From Nocardia carnea (GTDB taxonomy: Bacteria > Actinomycetota > Actinomycetes > Mycobacteriales > Mycobacteriaceae), in assembly GCF_029868325.1 (NCBI RefSeq), contig NZ_JARWNW010000299.1:1-59730 (forward strand): DNA of 59,730 nucleotides, given 5' to 3'. The position numbers and the translations under genes were made by a program. Within the stretch, counting starts at the first letter, position 1, and every line of letters begins with the position of its first letter. Below the pieces are notes generated by a model. That model was given only the letters and a program-made list of their open reading frames with translations, was not told the origin of the DNA and searched no databases. Positions 1 through 8,405 of this stretch are shown piece after piece.

Positions 1-602
1 GGCCCCTCGCCCCGCCCCCCCTTAACGGGTCGCGCCCGCCCCCGCCTTCCGGGCCCCTCCCCGCGCGGCCGCCCCCCCTCCACCGTTGGGCTAAATCCGG
101 GCACAAAAGGGGCCTAAACCCGCGGCGCCGTAGGCGCCGCAAATAAACACAGCTCACCCGCGACTTCCCGGAGCCGGGAGTTTCCCCTTACGGGAAGGTA
201 ATGCCCGCCACCTAGGCTGAGCCCGTGGTGTTCGATACACGATCCGCGGTGCCGGTTTGGCGTTCCGCACCGGACCTGGCACAATGTTGCGGATTCCCGA
301 TCGTTGCCACCGCCGGGTCGGGGATATCGGGCGCCCACCGCCACGCGACGCACCATCGCAGCCGGAGCCGGGCGCCGGTCGAGTTCTGCCGGACCAACCC
401 GTCCGAAATCCGCCCGGAGGGCAGCTGCCCGAAATCAGTGCTGCCACTTTTCGCCTCGTCCCGGACTCTCCGGGCCTCCGGGTTACGGCTCCACCGGGAA
501 ACATCCTGGTCGCGCCACCGATGAACGATATGACGCAGATAACACCAAATACCCGGCGGTAACCGTCCACCGGTTACGACCGCAACCAGCAGGAGTGAAA
601 AC
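1..602. other. Contig edge and malic enzyme upstream region
   Basis: No gene is supported here. The first ~110 bases are very C-rich with homopolymer runs, unlike the rest of the window, and look like a poor contig end. A perfect hairpin at 122-140 (arms GCGGCGCC and GGCGCCGC, 3-base loop) is followed by AAATAAA and could be the terminator of a gene lost beyond the edge. A second inverted pair, CTTCCCG (164-170) and CGGGAAG (191-197), follows. The remainder presumably carries the promoter of the malic enzyme gene, but I could not pick a convincing -35/-10 pair. Confidence 0.6.
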
Positions 603-1817
603 GTGTCCTCTGTGACTGACGCACCGAATGCCACCGCCAGCAAAAATGAGGCTGCAGACCTCGCGGCGATCACTCACGAGGAGATCTTCGCCGGTCACCT
701 CGGGGGCAAGCTCTCGGTTGAGCTCAGCTCGCCCCTGGAGACCCAGCGCGACCTATCGATCGCCTACACCCCGGGGGTGGCGCAGGTGAGCCGCGCGATC
801 GCCGAGGACGAAAAACTGGCGAAGCGCTACACCTGGACCGACCGCCTGGTGGTCGTCGTCAGCGACGGCTCCGCCGTGCTCGGCCTCGGCGATATCGGCC
901 CGCGCGCCTCCCTGCCGGTGATGGAGGGTAAATCGGCGCTGTTCAAGAAGTTCGCCGGCCTCGACTCCATCCCGATCGTGCTCGACACCAAGGACGTCGA
1001 CGAAATCGTCGAAACCCTGGTGCGCCTGCGGCCCAGCTTCGGCGCCGTGAACCTGGAAGACATCTCCGCGCCGCGCTGCTTCGAAATCGAGAAGCGGGTC
1101 GTCGAAGCGCTGGACTGCCCCGTGATGCACGACGACCAGCACGGCACCGCCATCGTGGTGCTGGCGGCCCTGAACGGCGCAGCCAAGGTGCAGGGCCGGC
1201 CGACCTCGGGCCTGAAGGTCGTCGTCTCCGGCGCCGGCGCCGCGGGTGTCGCCTGCACCAATATCCTGCTCGCCGCCGGAATCCCCGACGTCACGGTGCT
1301 GGACTCCAAGGGCATCGTCAGCAGCGACCGCACCGACCTCAACACAGTGAAAGCCGACCTCGCCGCACGCACCAACCCGCGCGGCCTCACCGGCACCGCC
1401 GCGGACGCGCTCGCCGGCGCCGATGTGTTCCTGGGCCTGTCCGCGGGCACCATCGCCGAAGACCTCATCGCCTCGATGGCACCGGAATCGATCGTGTTCG
1501 CCATGTCCAACCCGGACCCGGAAATCCACCCGGACGTCGCCCGCAAATACGCCGGGATCGTCGCCACCGGCCGCAGTGATTTCCCGAACCAGATCAACAA
1601 TGTGCTGGCCTTCCCCGGTGTGTTCAAAGGTGCGCTCGACGCGGGCGCCCGGCGGATCACCGAAGGAATGAAGATCGCCGCCGCCGACGCGATCCTCGGC
1701 GTGGTCGCCGACGAACTCGCGGTCGACAAGATCGTGCCCAGCCCCCTCGACCCCAGGGTCGCCCCCGCGGTCGCCGACGCGGTCGCCGCCGCCGCCCGCG
1801 CGGAAGGCGTCGCCTGA
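603..1817 (+). CDS. NAD(P)-dependent malic enzyme
   Basis: This 404-residue protein should oxidatively decarboxylate malate to pyruvate in the cytoplasm, linking the TCA cycle to pyruvate and supplying NAD(P)H. Visible motifs are YTPGVA with the catalytic tyrosine, GLGDIGP, the EGKS lysine segment, the metal-binding DDQHGTA motif, the Rossmann GAGAAG and the later SNPDPE. The length fits the short bacterial malic enzymes without a phosphotransacetylase tail. The GTG start is chosen because AGGAGTG (591-597) lies at good spacing; the first ~20 residues are a disordered lead. The gene is followed by a strong hairpin, so it is probably monocistronic. Cofactor preference cannot be told from sequence. 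Confidence 0.93.
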   Translation: MSSVTDAPNATASKNEAADLAAITHEEIFAGHLGGKLSVELSSPLETQRDLSIAYTPGVAQVSRAIAEDEKLAKRYTWTDRLVVVVSDGSAVLGLGDIGPRASLPVMEGKSALFKKFAGLDSIPIVLDTKDVDEIVETLVRLRPSFGAVNLEDISAPRCFEIEKRVVEALDCPVMHDDQHGTAIVVLAALNGAAKVQGRPTSGLKVVVSGAGAAGVACTNILLAAGIPDVTVLDSKGIVSSDRTDLNTVKADLAARTNPRGLTGTAADALAGADVFLGLSAGTIAEDLIASMAPESIVFAMSNPDPEIHPDVARKYAGIVATGRSDFPNQINNVLAFPGVFKGALDAGARRITEGMKIAAADAILGVVADELAVDKIVPSPLDPRVAPAVADAVAAAARAEGVA

Positions 1818-1851
1818 TAGATCGTTCCGCCTTACCCGGGCGGTAACCCAG

Positions 1852-1890
1852 CTACAGCACCCGGTCGTCACCAATGACCGGGTGCTGTAG
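1852..1890 (+). terminator. Hairpin terminator after malic enzyme
   Basis: A perfect 15-bp inverted repeat (CTACAGCACCCGGTC and its complement at 1876-1890) encloses a 9-base loop, 35 bases after the malic enzyme stop. It has no T-tract, which is common for actinobacterial terminators. Confidence 0.8.
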
Positions 1891-2084
1891 TGTCTGCGCC
1901 GCCTCCGGCGGCGCGGGTTTTGGCCCCCTGGGTCCCTGCTGTCAGCCTCGATGCTCGCGGCTGCGCCGCATCGCATTGAGCGTGGACGGTCGTGGGGGTG
2001 CGAGTTATCGGGAGCGTGGGCGGCGGTAGATTCGGGCTGTCGGGCGCCCGGGATCGGGTGCGGCGGGCTGGTTACGGGAAGTGG

Positions 2085-2990
2085 GTGTCGCGCGCGATGG
2101 TGCTGGCCGCGTCGGTGCGTGTGGTGGGGCGGATGCTGGTGCCGGCGCTTGCCGTGCTGGCTGTTTCCTGCGGTTCCGGAGAGGCGGCCGATCCGCTGGT
2201 GGTGGGGGCGCAGCAGCCGGTGCAATCGCGGGTGCTGGCCGAGATCTATGCGCAGGCGCTGGCGCGGACGGGGACGGCGGTCCGGGTGGAGCCCGGGGTG
2301 GGGGAGCGGTCCGAGATGCTGGCCGCACTGTCGGCGGGGACGATCGCGGTGGCGGCCGATCACAACGGTGCGTTGCTCGCCGAACTGAATATCGGGGCGG
2401 ACGCCGAGACGGTTGAGGCCGTAACCGAGGAACTGAACGGTTCGCTGCCCCAGGACACCGTCACCACCGACCTCGCCGACGGCACCGATTTCGAACCCCG
2501 GGTACTGATCACCACCGCCACCGCCGAACAACGCGGAATCGGGTCGGTCGAAGATCTCGCGAAGCAGTGTTCCGGGCTGACCGCGGGGACGGCGGCGGTG
2601 CCGGGCCTGCTGGACCTTCCCGCGGTGGCGGCGCGGATCTCGGGCTGCGAATTCAGCGCGACCCAGCAGTTCACCGACCCCGCCGAACTGCGGCGTGCCC
2701 TGGTCGACGGCCGGATTCAGGTGGCCGTGCTGGGTGGTCCGGCCGAATTCCTGCCCGGCGGCATCGACGGCCTGACCGTGCCGGCCGATTCCGGGGACGC
2801 GATCCGTGCACAGAACCCGGTGGCCGTCCTCCGCAAGGGTGTGCTGGACGAGCGGCAGTCCGAGAAATTGAACTATGTGGCGGGTGAACTGACCACCGAC
2901 GAACTCGCCGCGCTGGTGTTGCGCGTACGCGACGAGGGTGCCGATCCGGCGGAACTGGCGCGAACCTGGCTGGACGCGCACGGTCTGTAG
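2085..2990 (+). CDS. OpuAC-like ABC transporter substrate-binding lipoprotein
   Basis: The protein resembles glycine betaine/choline/osmoprotectant-type (OpuAC/ProX) periplasmic binding proteins: an exported N-terminus, then a segment starting DPLVVGAQQPVQSRVLAEIY and a two-lobed alpha/beta body. From the chosen GTG, a basic-then-hydrophobic signal ends AVSC, so C29 would be lipidated; alanine at -3 makes the lipobox weak. The frame is open upstream to 1992 and an ATG at 2097 is also possible; 2085 is preferred for GGGAAG just upstream and a compact signal peptide. No permease or ATPase genes are adjacent, so it is an orphan binding protein. The substrate is unknown. Confidence 0.72.
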   Translation: MSRAMVLAASVRVVGRMLVPALAVLAVSCGSGEAADPLVVGAQQPVQSRVLAEIYAQALARTGTAVRVEPGVGERSEMLAALSAGTIAVAADHNGALLAELNIGADAETVEAVTEELNGSLPQDTVTTDLADGTDFEPRVLITTATAEQRGIGSVEDLAKQCSGLTAGTAAVPGLLDLPAVAARISGCEFSATQQFTDPAELRRALVDGRIQVAVLGGPAEFLPGGIDGLTVPADSGDAIRAQNPVAVLRKGVLDERQSEKLNYVAGELTTDELAALVLRVRDEGADPAELARTWLDAHGL

Positions 2991-3179
2991 CACGGGTTAC
3001 GATCGGTCCGAAATGCCCGGAATGTTGGTGCGGCCCGCGACGTCGTACATGTAGTCCGGAGTGATACGGCATGAACCGTTGCCGCGTACCACTGGCCGGT
3101 GGCGGGCCGGATGATGCGGCGCACCGCGACAGATCCATGAGCCGGCGCATCCCGCGCCGCCGGGACAGGAATGGAATCT

Positions 3180-4656
3180 ATGCCCACTCAACGTAATCCG
3201 TGGCTGGCCTTGGGGGCCCTGGTCGTCGGATTCTTCATGATCCTGCTCGATGTGACCATCGTGGCAGTCGCGAACCCGGCGATCATGACCGATCTGCACG
3301 CCGATATCTCCAGCGTCATCTGGGTGACCAGCGCCTATCTGCTCACCTACGCGGTACCGCTGCTCATCACGGGACGGCTCGGGGACAGATTCGGTCCCAA
3401 GAACATCTATCTGATCGGCCTGACGGTGTTCACCCTCGCCTCGCTGTGGTGCGGGCTGTCGGGCACTATCGAAACCCTGATCGCGGCGCGCGGTGCAGGG
3501 GCTGGGCGCCGCGCTGATGACACCGCAGACCATGGCGGTGATCACCCGGACCTTCCCGCCGGACGGCCGTGGCGCGGCGATGGGCCTGTGGGGTGCCGTC
3601 GCCGGGCTGGCGACCCTGATCGGCCCGATCCTGGGCGGGGTGCTGGTGGACGGTCTCGGCTGGGAATGGATCTTCATCGTCAACGTGCCGGTCGGGATCG
3701 TCGCTTTCGTGCTCGCGGTCTGGCTGGTGCCGTCCCTGCCGACCCATGAGCACAAATTCGACCTGCTGGGGGTCGTGCTGAGCGCGACCGGCATGTTCCT
3801 GCTGGTGTTCGGTATCCAGGAGGGCAACGCCAACGATTGGTCGGCCACCATCTGGTTGATGATCGTTGCGGGGCTCGCGGTGCTGGCTGTTTTCCTGGTG
3901 ACCCAGGCGCGCGGGTCCGGCGAGCCGCTGCTCCCGTTGAACCTTTTCCGCGATCGCAATTTCTCGCTGTCGAATCTGGCCATCGCGAGTATGGGCGCGG
4001 CGACCACTGCCGTGATGGTGCCGATCTACTTCTATCTGCAGGCCGTGCACGGTATGACGCCCACCCGGTCCGCGCTGGTGCTCGCCCCGATGGCGATCCT
4101 CTCCGGTGTGGCGGCACCGGTGGTGGGCAAGCTGTCGGGCCGGTGGCATCCACGTCTGATCCCGACCACCGGATTCCTGTTGTTCGCGATAGCGGTCGCC
4201 TGGCTGGCGCTGGTGATGCGGAACCCGCATGCGAATATCACCTGGATGGTGCTCGCGGGTGCGGTCGCGGGCCTGTCCAATGCGTTCATCTGGGCGCCGC
4301 TGGCCACCACCGCCACCCACAACTTGCCGATTCACCAGGCCGGGGCCGGCGCCGGCGTCTACAACACCACCCGCCAGGTGGGTGCGGTGCTCGGCAGTGC
4401 CGCGATCAGTGCACTGGTGGCGTCCCGGATGAGCGCCCAAGGGCTGGGCGGGGCTCCGGCCGGGGAAGGGATGGGCGCCGGCCAGGTCCCCGAACCCGTA
4501 CAGCAATCGTTCAGTACTGCGCTGAGTGAGGCGACGTTTCTGCCCGCGGTGCTGCTCCTGGTCGGTGTGGTGGCCTCCGCCCTGTTCATCCGCCACCCCG
4601 CCGCCGGGCCCGCGGGTCCGGCACAGGCACCGAAGGCGGATTCCCTCACCCGCTGA
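3180..4656 (+). pseudogene. DHA2-family MFS drug exporter, frameshifted
   Basis: Two overlapping frames encode one major facilitator protein of the EmrB/QacA (DHA2) family. The first part carries LDVTIVAVANP in helix 1 and the motif A-like GRLGDRFGPK. The second begins at QGLGAALMTPQTMAV and continues through the remaining membrane helices to the stop. The frame breaks near 3488-3493 inside a GCGGCGCGCG run. Restoring two bases would read AARAVQGLG and give ~492 residues, a normal length for this 14-helix family. The ATG at 3180 is preferred over 3171 because AGGA then sits 9 bases upstream. It is either a real null allele or an assembly or sequencing error. Substrates are probably drugs or lipids, inferred from the family. 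Confidence 0.85.
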
Positions 4657-4661
4657 TGGAC

Positions 4662-4708
4662 GAAAACGCGGCCCCGGTGGGCTTACCTTCCCCGGGGGCC
4701 GCGTTTTC
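4662..4708. terminator. Bidirectional terminator between MFS gene and fadD
   Basis: Perfect 14-bp arms, GAAAACGCGGCCCC and GGGGCCGCGTTTTC, flank a 19-base loop. T-runs appear on either strand at the stem base, so it can serve both convergent genes. Confidence 0.82.
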
Positions 4709-4718
4709 TGGCGATCGG

Positions 4719-6512
4719 CTAGCTGTAGATCTTGTCGACTTCGTCGGCGTACTGCTTCATCACCACGGAACGCTTCAGCGACATCTTCGGGGTGAGTTCA
4801 CCGGTTTCCTGAGTCCAGTCCACGGTGAGGATATTGATCTTCTTGATCTGCTCGGCCTTGGACACCTTCTTGTTGGTATCGGCGACCGCGGTCTCCACCT
4901 CGGTGATCAGCATCGGATTGTTGACCAGCCGCGTGATATCGACATCGGCGGCGACATTGTTGCGTTCCTTCCAGCCCGGCAGTGCTTCCGGGTCGAGGGT
5001 GATCAGCGCGCCGATGAACGGTTTACCGTCGCCGACCACCATTACCTGGCTGATCAGCGGATGGGCGCGCAGCGAATCCTCGAGGACGGCGGGGGAGACG
5101 TTCTTCCCGCCGGCGGTGACGATGATTTCCTTCTTGCGGCCGGTGATGGTGACGAACCCGTCCGCGTCGATGGCACCGAGGTCGCCGGTTTTGAACCAGC
5201 CGTCTTCGAATGCGTCGGCGGTGGCTTCGTCGTTGCCCCAGTAACCGTCGAATACCACGGAGCCGCGCAGCAGCAGTTCGCCGTCCTCGGCGATTTTGGC
5301 AGCATGGCCCTCGATCGGGCGGCCGACCGATCCCACACGGATATGCTCCGGGGTGTTGACCGTGATGGCGGCCGTGGTCTCGGTGAGGCCGTAACCCTCG
5401 TAGATGGTGACGCCGATACCGCGGAAGAAATGGCCCAGCCGGGCGCCGAGGGGGCCGCCGCCGGAGACCGCCGCCTGGCAGTTACCGCCGAGGGCGGCGC
5501 GCAGTTTCCCGTAGACGAGCTTGTCGAACAGGGCGCGCTGAGCGCGCAGCCGCAGTCCGGGTTTGCCCTTCTCCAGAGCCTCGCTGTAGGCGATCGCGGT
5601 GGCCGCGGCGGCGTCGAAGATCGCGCCCTTGCCTTCGTCGTGTGCCTTCTGCTTGGCCGCGTTGTACACCTTCTCGAATACGCGCGGTACCGACAGTACG
5701 AAATCGGGCCGGTGTTCGGCGAACTGCGCGACCAGCGTGCTCCAGTCGGAGGTGTGCGCGACGGTGACCTTGGCGTCGAAGGCGGCCAGCCCCACGGCGC
5801 GGGCGAAAACATGCGCCAGCGGCAGGAACATCAGCGTCTTCTTACCGGGCGAGAGGAAAGAGGCCAGCGCGATCCGGTCGGAGCGGGATTCGGCCCACAG
5901 GTTGGCGTGGGTCAGCATGACGCCCTTGGGCCGGCCGGTGGTGCCGGAGGTGTAGATCAGCGTGGCCGGGGAGGCGGCGGTGACCTGGGCGCGGCGGTCG
6001 TGCACGGCCTGGTCGTCGAGTTCGGCGCCGCGTCCGATGAGGGTGTCCAGCGCGCCGGAGTCGATCTGCAGGGTTTCGCGCAGTTGCGGCAGTTCGCCCG
6101 GGTCGATCTCGGCGATCACCCCGCGGTGCTTATCGTTCTCCACGATCAGCAGCGCGGTGGCCGAATCCTGCAGGATCCAGCGGGCCTGCTCGGCCGAGGA
6201 GCTGTCGTAGATGGCCACGGTGCAGCCACCGGCCGCCCAGATGGCGAAGTCGAGCAGCGCCCATTCGTAGCGGGTGGCGGCCATGATGGCGACCCGGTCG
6301 CCCAGTTCGACACCGGAGGCGATCAGGCCCTTCGCCACATCGGTGACCGATCGTGCGAACTCTTCCGCCCGCACATCGCGCCAGCCGCCCCGGCCGTCGG
6401 GGACGTTGAACATGACCGCGGCGGGGGATTCCTTCGCGTGCCGGAACACGGCATCGGAATTGTTCGCGTCCTCCGGGATGGTGTAGGAAGCCGGGGCTTC
6501 GAACTCGCGCAT
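4719..6512 (-). CDS. fadD15: Long-chain fatty-acid-CoA ligase, FadD15-like
   Basis: This 597-residue AMP-forming ligase should activate long-chain fatty acids with ATP and CoA at the cytoplasmic membrane. The full motif set is present: P-loop YTSGTTGRPKG, GYGLTETTAAI, the DGWFKTGD segment, GRKKEIIVTAGGKNVSP, and the C-terminal catalytic lysine region TPKMSLKR. The N-terminus MREFEAPASYTIPEDAN resembles mycobacterial FadD15. Two adjacent ATGs exist (6515 and 6512); the second is preferred because GGGAAAGG then has workable spacing. It shares a terminator with the convergent MFS gene. It may activate acids released by the neighbouring ketone operon, but this is only suggested by position. Confidence 0.9.
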   Translation of the reverse strand: MREFEAPASYTIPEDANNSDAVFRHAKESPAAVMFNVPDGRGGWRDVRAEEFARSVTDVAKGLIASGVELGDRVAIMAATRYEWALLDFAIWAAGGCTVAIYDSSSAEQARWILQDSATALLIVENDKHRGVIAEIDPGELPQLRETLQIDSGALDTLIGRGAELDDQAVHDRRAQVTAASPATLIYTSGTTGRPKGVMLTHANLWAESRSDRIALASFLSPGKKTLMFLPLAHVFARAVGLAAFDAKVTVAHTSDWSTLVAQFAEHRPDFVLSVPRVFEKVYNAAKQKAHDEGKGAIFDAAAATAIAYSEALEKGKPGLRLRAQRALFDKLVYGKLRAALGGNCQAAVSGGGPLGARLGHFFRGIGVTIYEGYGLTETTAAITVNTPEHIRVGSVGRPIEGHAAKIAEDGELLLRGSVVFDGYWGNDEATADAFEDGWFKTGDLGAIDADGFVTITGRKKEIIVTAGGKNVSPAVLEDSLRAHPLISQVMVVGDGKPFIGALITLDPEALPGWKERNNVAADVDITRLVNNPMLITEVETAVADTNKKVSKAEQIKKINILTVDWTQETGELTPKMSLKRSVVMKQYADEVDKIYS

Positions 6513-6633
6513 CATTGCCTTTCCCTGTGTGCTTACTGGTCGGTAATTTACGCCACCGGCACCGTCCGGTGACGGGCCACCCGTGAATGCGCAGAGTTCA
6601 CGTCATGGCCGAGGTTCACGAGTCCTGATCAGT

Positions 6634-7557
6634 TCATCCTATGTCGCTCGCCGGTTGCTGATCCACGGCGTGCCGCAGAAAGCCGGCCATTTCGCCCAGG
6701 ACGGTGGCCGCTGGGCCGACCAAGCCGGCCTGTAGCTGGGCGACATGCCAGAGCCCCCGGCTCTCGGTGAACTCCACGTTGACCCCGGCTGCCCGCAACG
6801 CGGCGGTGAGGTCGACACACTGCGGGTGCAGCAGTTCGTCGATATCGACCTGGATATACACCGGGGGCAGTCCGGCGAGGGCGCCGTGCAGTGGGGCATA
6901 GCCCGGATCGTTGCAGTCGCCGCCGCCCAGATAGGCCGCGGCGCACGCCCGCGACCAGGGGCCGTTGACCACGAGGTCGCGCGGGCGTTCGGAGAGCTGG
7001 TTCGGATCCACCCACGGGGCGATCAGGCCGAGCGCGGCGGGGGTGTGCCCGTGCCGGGCGATGAGCCGCTGGGCCAGCGCCAGGGAGAGGCCGCCGCCCG
7101 CGGAATCACCGGCGATCGCGATCCGGTCCGGGCGGTAGCCGTATTCGGTGACCAGTTCGAGGTAGGCGGCCTCGGCGTCGTCGAGTGCCGCGGGATACGG
7201 GTGCTCGGGCGCCAGCCGGTAGTCGATGGCATAGACCGGCAGTCCGGTCGCGGCGGCCAGGCGGCCGTTGAGCGAGCGATGGGTGGCCAGGGAACCGACG
7301 GTATAACCGCCACCGTGCAGGTAGAGCACGGCGGCGGGGCCGGTCGCCGCCGGCGTACGCGGGGCGAGCCGTTCGGCCGGGCGTCCACCCAGCCGCAACT
7401 TCTCCACCCGCACACCGGCAGGTACCGGCTGCAGGATCGAGGCGGCGTCGATCAGCGCTCGCTGTGCCCGGAAAGGCAGCCGGTGGTCGAACGACAACCG
7501 GTACAGCGGGCCCATGAACGCCCGGATCAACGGCAGCGGGAGGGCGATATCTCGCAT
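6634..7557 (-). CDS. Alpha/beta hydrolase (esterase), HSL/LipR-like
   Basis: This 307-residue esterase belongs to the hormone-sensitive-lipase family: oxyanion-hole motif LYLHGGGYTVGS, nucleophile elbow GDSAGGG, an aspartate in the QVDIDELL region and a late histidine in GLWHVAQ. It lies 17 bases after the SDR gene on the same strand as the SDR and Baeyer-Villiger monooxygenase genes, so it is the third gene of that operon. In this setting it probably cleaves the ester made by the monooxygenase. The gene set resembles the mymA-lipR-sadH part of the Mycobacterium tuberculosis mymA operon. The ATG start has GGAGC upstream. Confidence 0.87.
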   Translation of the reverse strand: MRDIALPLPLIRAFMGPLYRLSFDHRLPFRAQRALIDAASILQPVPAGVRVEKLRLGGRPAERLAPRTPAATGPAAVLYLHGGGYTVGSLATHRSLNGRLAAATGLPVYAIDYRLAPEHPYPAALDDAEAAYLELVTEYGYRPDRIAIAGDSAGGGLSLALAQRLIARHGHTPAALGLIAPWVDPNQLSERPRDLVVNGPWSRACAAAYLGGGDCNDPGYAPLHGALAGLPPVYIQVDIDELLHPQCVDLTAALRAAGVNVEFTESRGLWHVAQLQAGLVGPAATVLGEMAGFLRHAVDQQPASDIG

Positions 7558-7574
7558 ATCGGTCTTGCTCCCGG

Positions 7575-8405
7575 TCAGGGTAGGAATCGGCGTTCGACGG
7601 CGACCGCGATGCGCTGGTAACCGGAGGCGGCGGTGCGGACGAACAGATCCAGCAGCTTGGCCTCCCAGCCGATCAGCACCCGGCCGTGGCCCTTGCGCAC
7701 ACCGTCGACAATGGTTTCCGCCGCCATTTCCGGGCTGTGGATGGCGAGATACTTGTCGAATTTCGAGCTGGCGTCCGCGCCGTCGATATCCTCGGTGTAG
7801 GTGGCGTTGCGGGCGACCGCGGTCTTGATACCACCGGGATGGACGCAGGTGACCTTGACCGGCGCCTTGTCCACCAGCATTTCCTGGCGCAGCGCCTCGG
7901 TGAATCCGCGGACCGCGAATTTGGCCGAGTTGTAGGCGGCCTGGCCGGGGACGGCGATCAGGCCGAACAGGCTGGAAATGTTCACCACGTGCCCGTCTCC
8001 GGATTCCAGGAGGTAGGGCAGGAACGCCTTGGTCCCGTTCACCACACCCCAGAAATCGACGTCCATGATGCGTTCGATGTCTTTGAAATCGGTTTTCACG
8101 ATATCGCCGTGATGTGCGATACCGGCGTTGTTGTAGATCTGGTGCACGACACCGAAATGCTGTTTCACCGCATCGGCGTACAGCAGGACGGCCTCGCGTT
8201 CGGCAACGTTGAGCCGGTCGGATTTCACCTCGGCGCCCAGCTGTTCGCAGCGGCGCACGGTTTCGGCCAGGCCCTCGGTATCGATATCGGAGAGCGCCAG
8301 CTTCGCACCGCGGCGCGCCAGGTTCACGGCCAGTGCGCGGCCGATACCGGACCCGGCACCGGTGATAACGCAGACCTTGTTGCGGAAATAAGCTTCGTTG
8401 CTCAC
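7575..8405 (-). CDS. Short-chain dehydrogenase/reductase
   Basis: A classical SDR of 276 residues with an NAD(P)-binding TGAGSGIGRA near the N-terminus, NNAG (in IYNNAGIAHHG), the catalytic serine in VNISS and the YNSAK tyrosine-lysine pair. It would interconvert an alcohol and a ketone in the cytosol. The frame is open further upstream, but GTG at 8405 (MSNEAYFRNK) is chosen because it overlaps the monooxygenase stop as GTGA, the coupling pattern used repeatedly here. It resembles SadH (Rv3085). Its probable role is to supply or recycle the ketone for the monooxygenase; direction and substrate are unknown. Confidence 0.9.
   Translation of the reverse strand: MSNEAYFRNKVCVITGAGSGIGRALAVNLARRGAKLALSDIDTEGLAETVRRCEQLGAEVKSDRLNVAEREAVLLYADAVKQHFGVVHQIYNNAGIAHHGDIVKTDFKDIERIMDVDFWGVVNGTKAFLPYLLESGDGHVVNISSLFGLIAVPGQAAYNSAKFAVRGFTEALRQEMLVDKAPVKVTCVHPGGIKTAVARNATYTEDIDGADASSKFDKYLAIHSPEMAAETIVDGVRKGHGRVLIGWEAKLLDLFVRTAASGYQRIAVAVERRFLP

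Noticed and set aside
753..2993. Long minus-strand frame across the malic enzyme and lipoprotein genes
   Set aside because: It is antisense to motif-bearing genes, and its translation is Arg/Gly/His-rich without domains.
4656..6572. 638-codon plus-strand frame
   Set aside because: It is the shadow of the fadD15 gene on the opposite strand, with no family motif.
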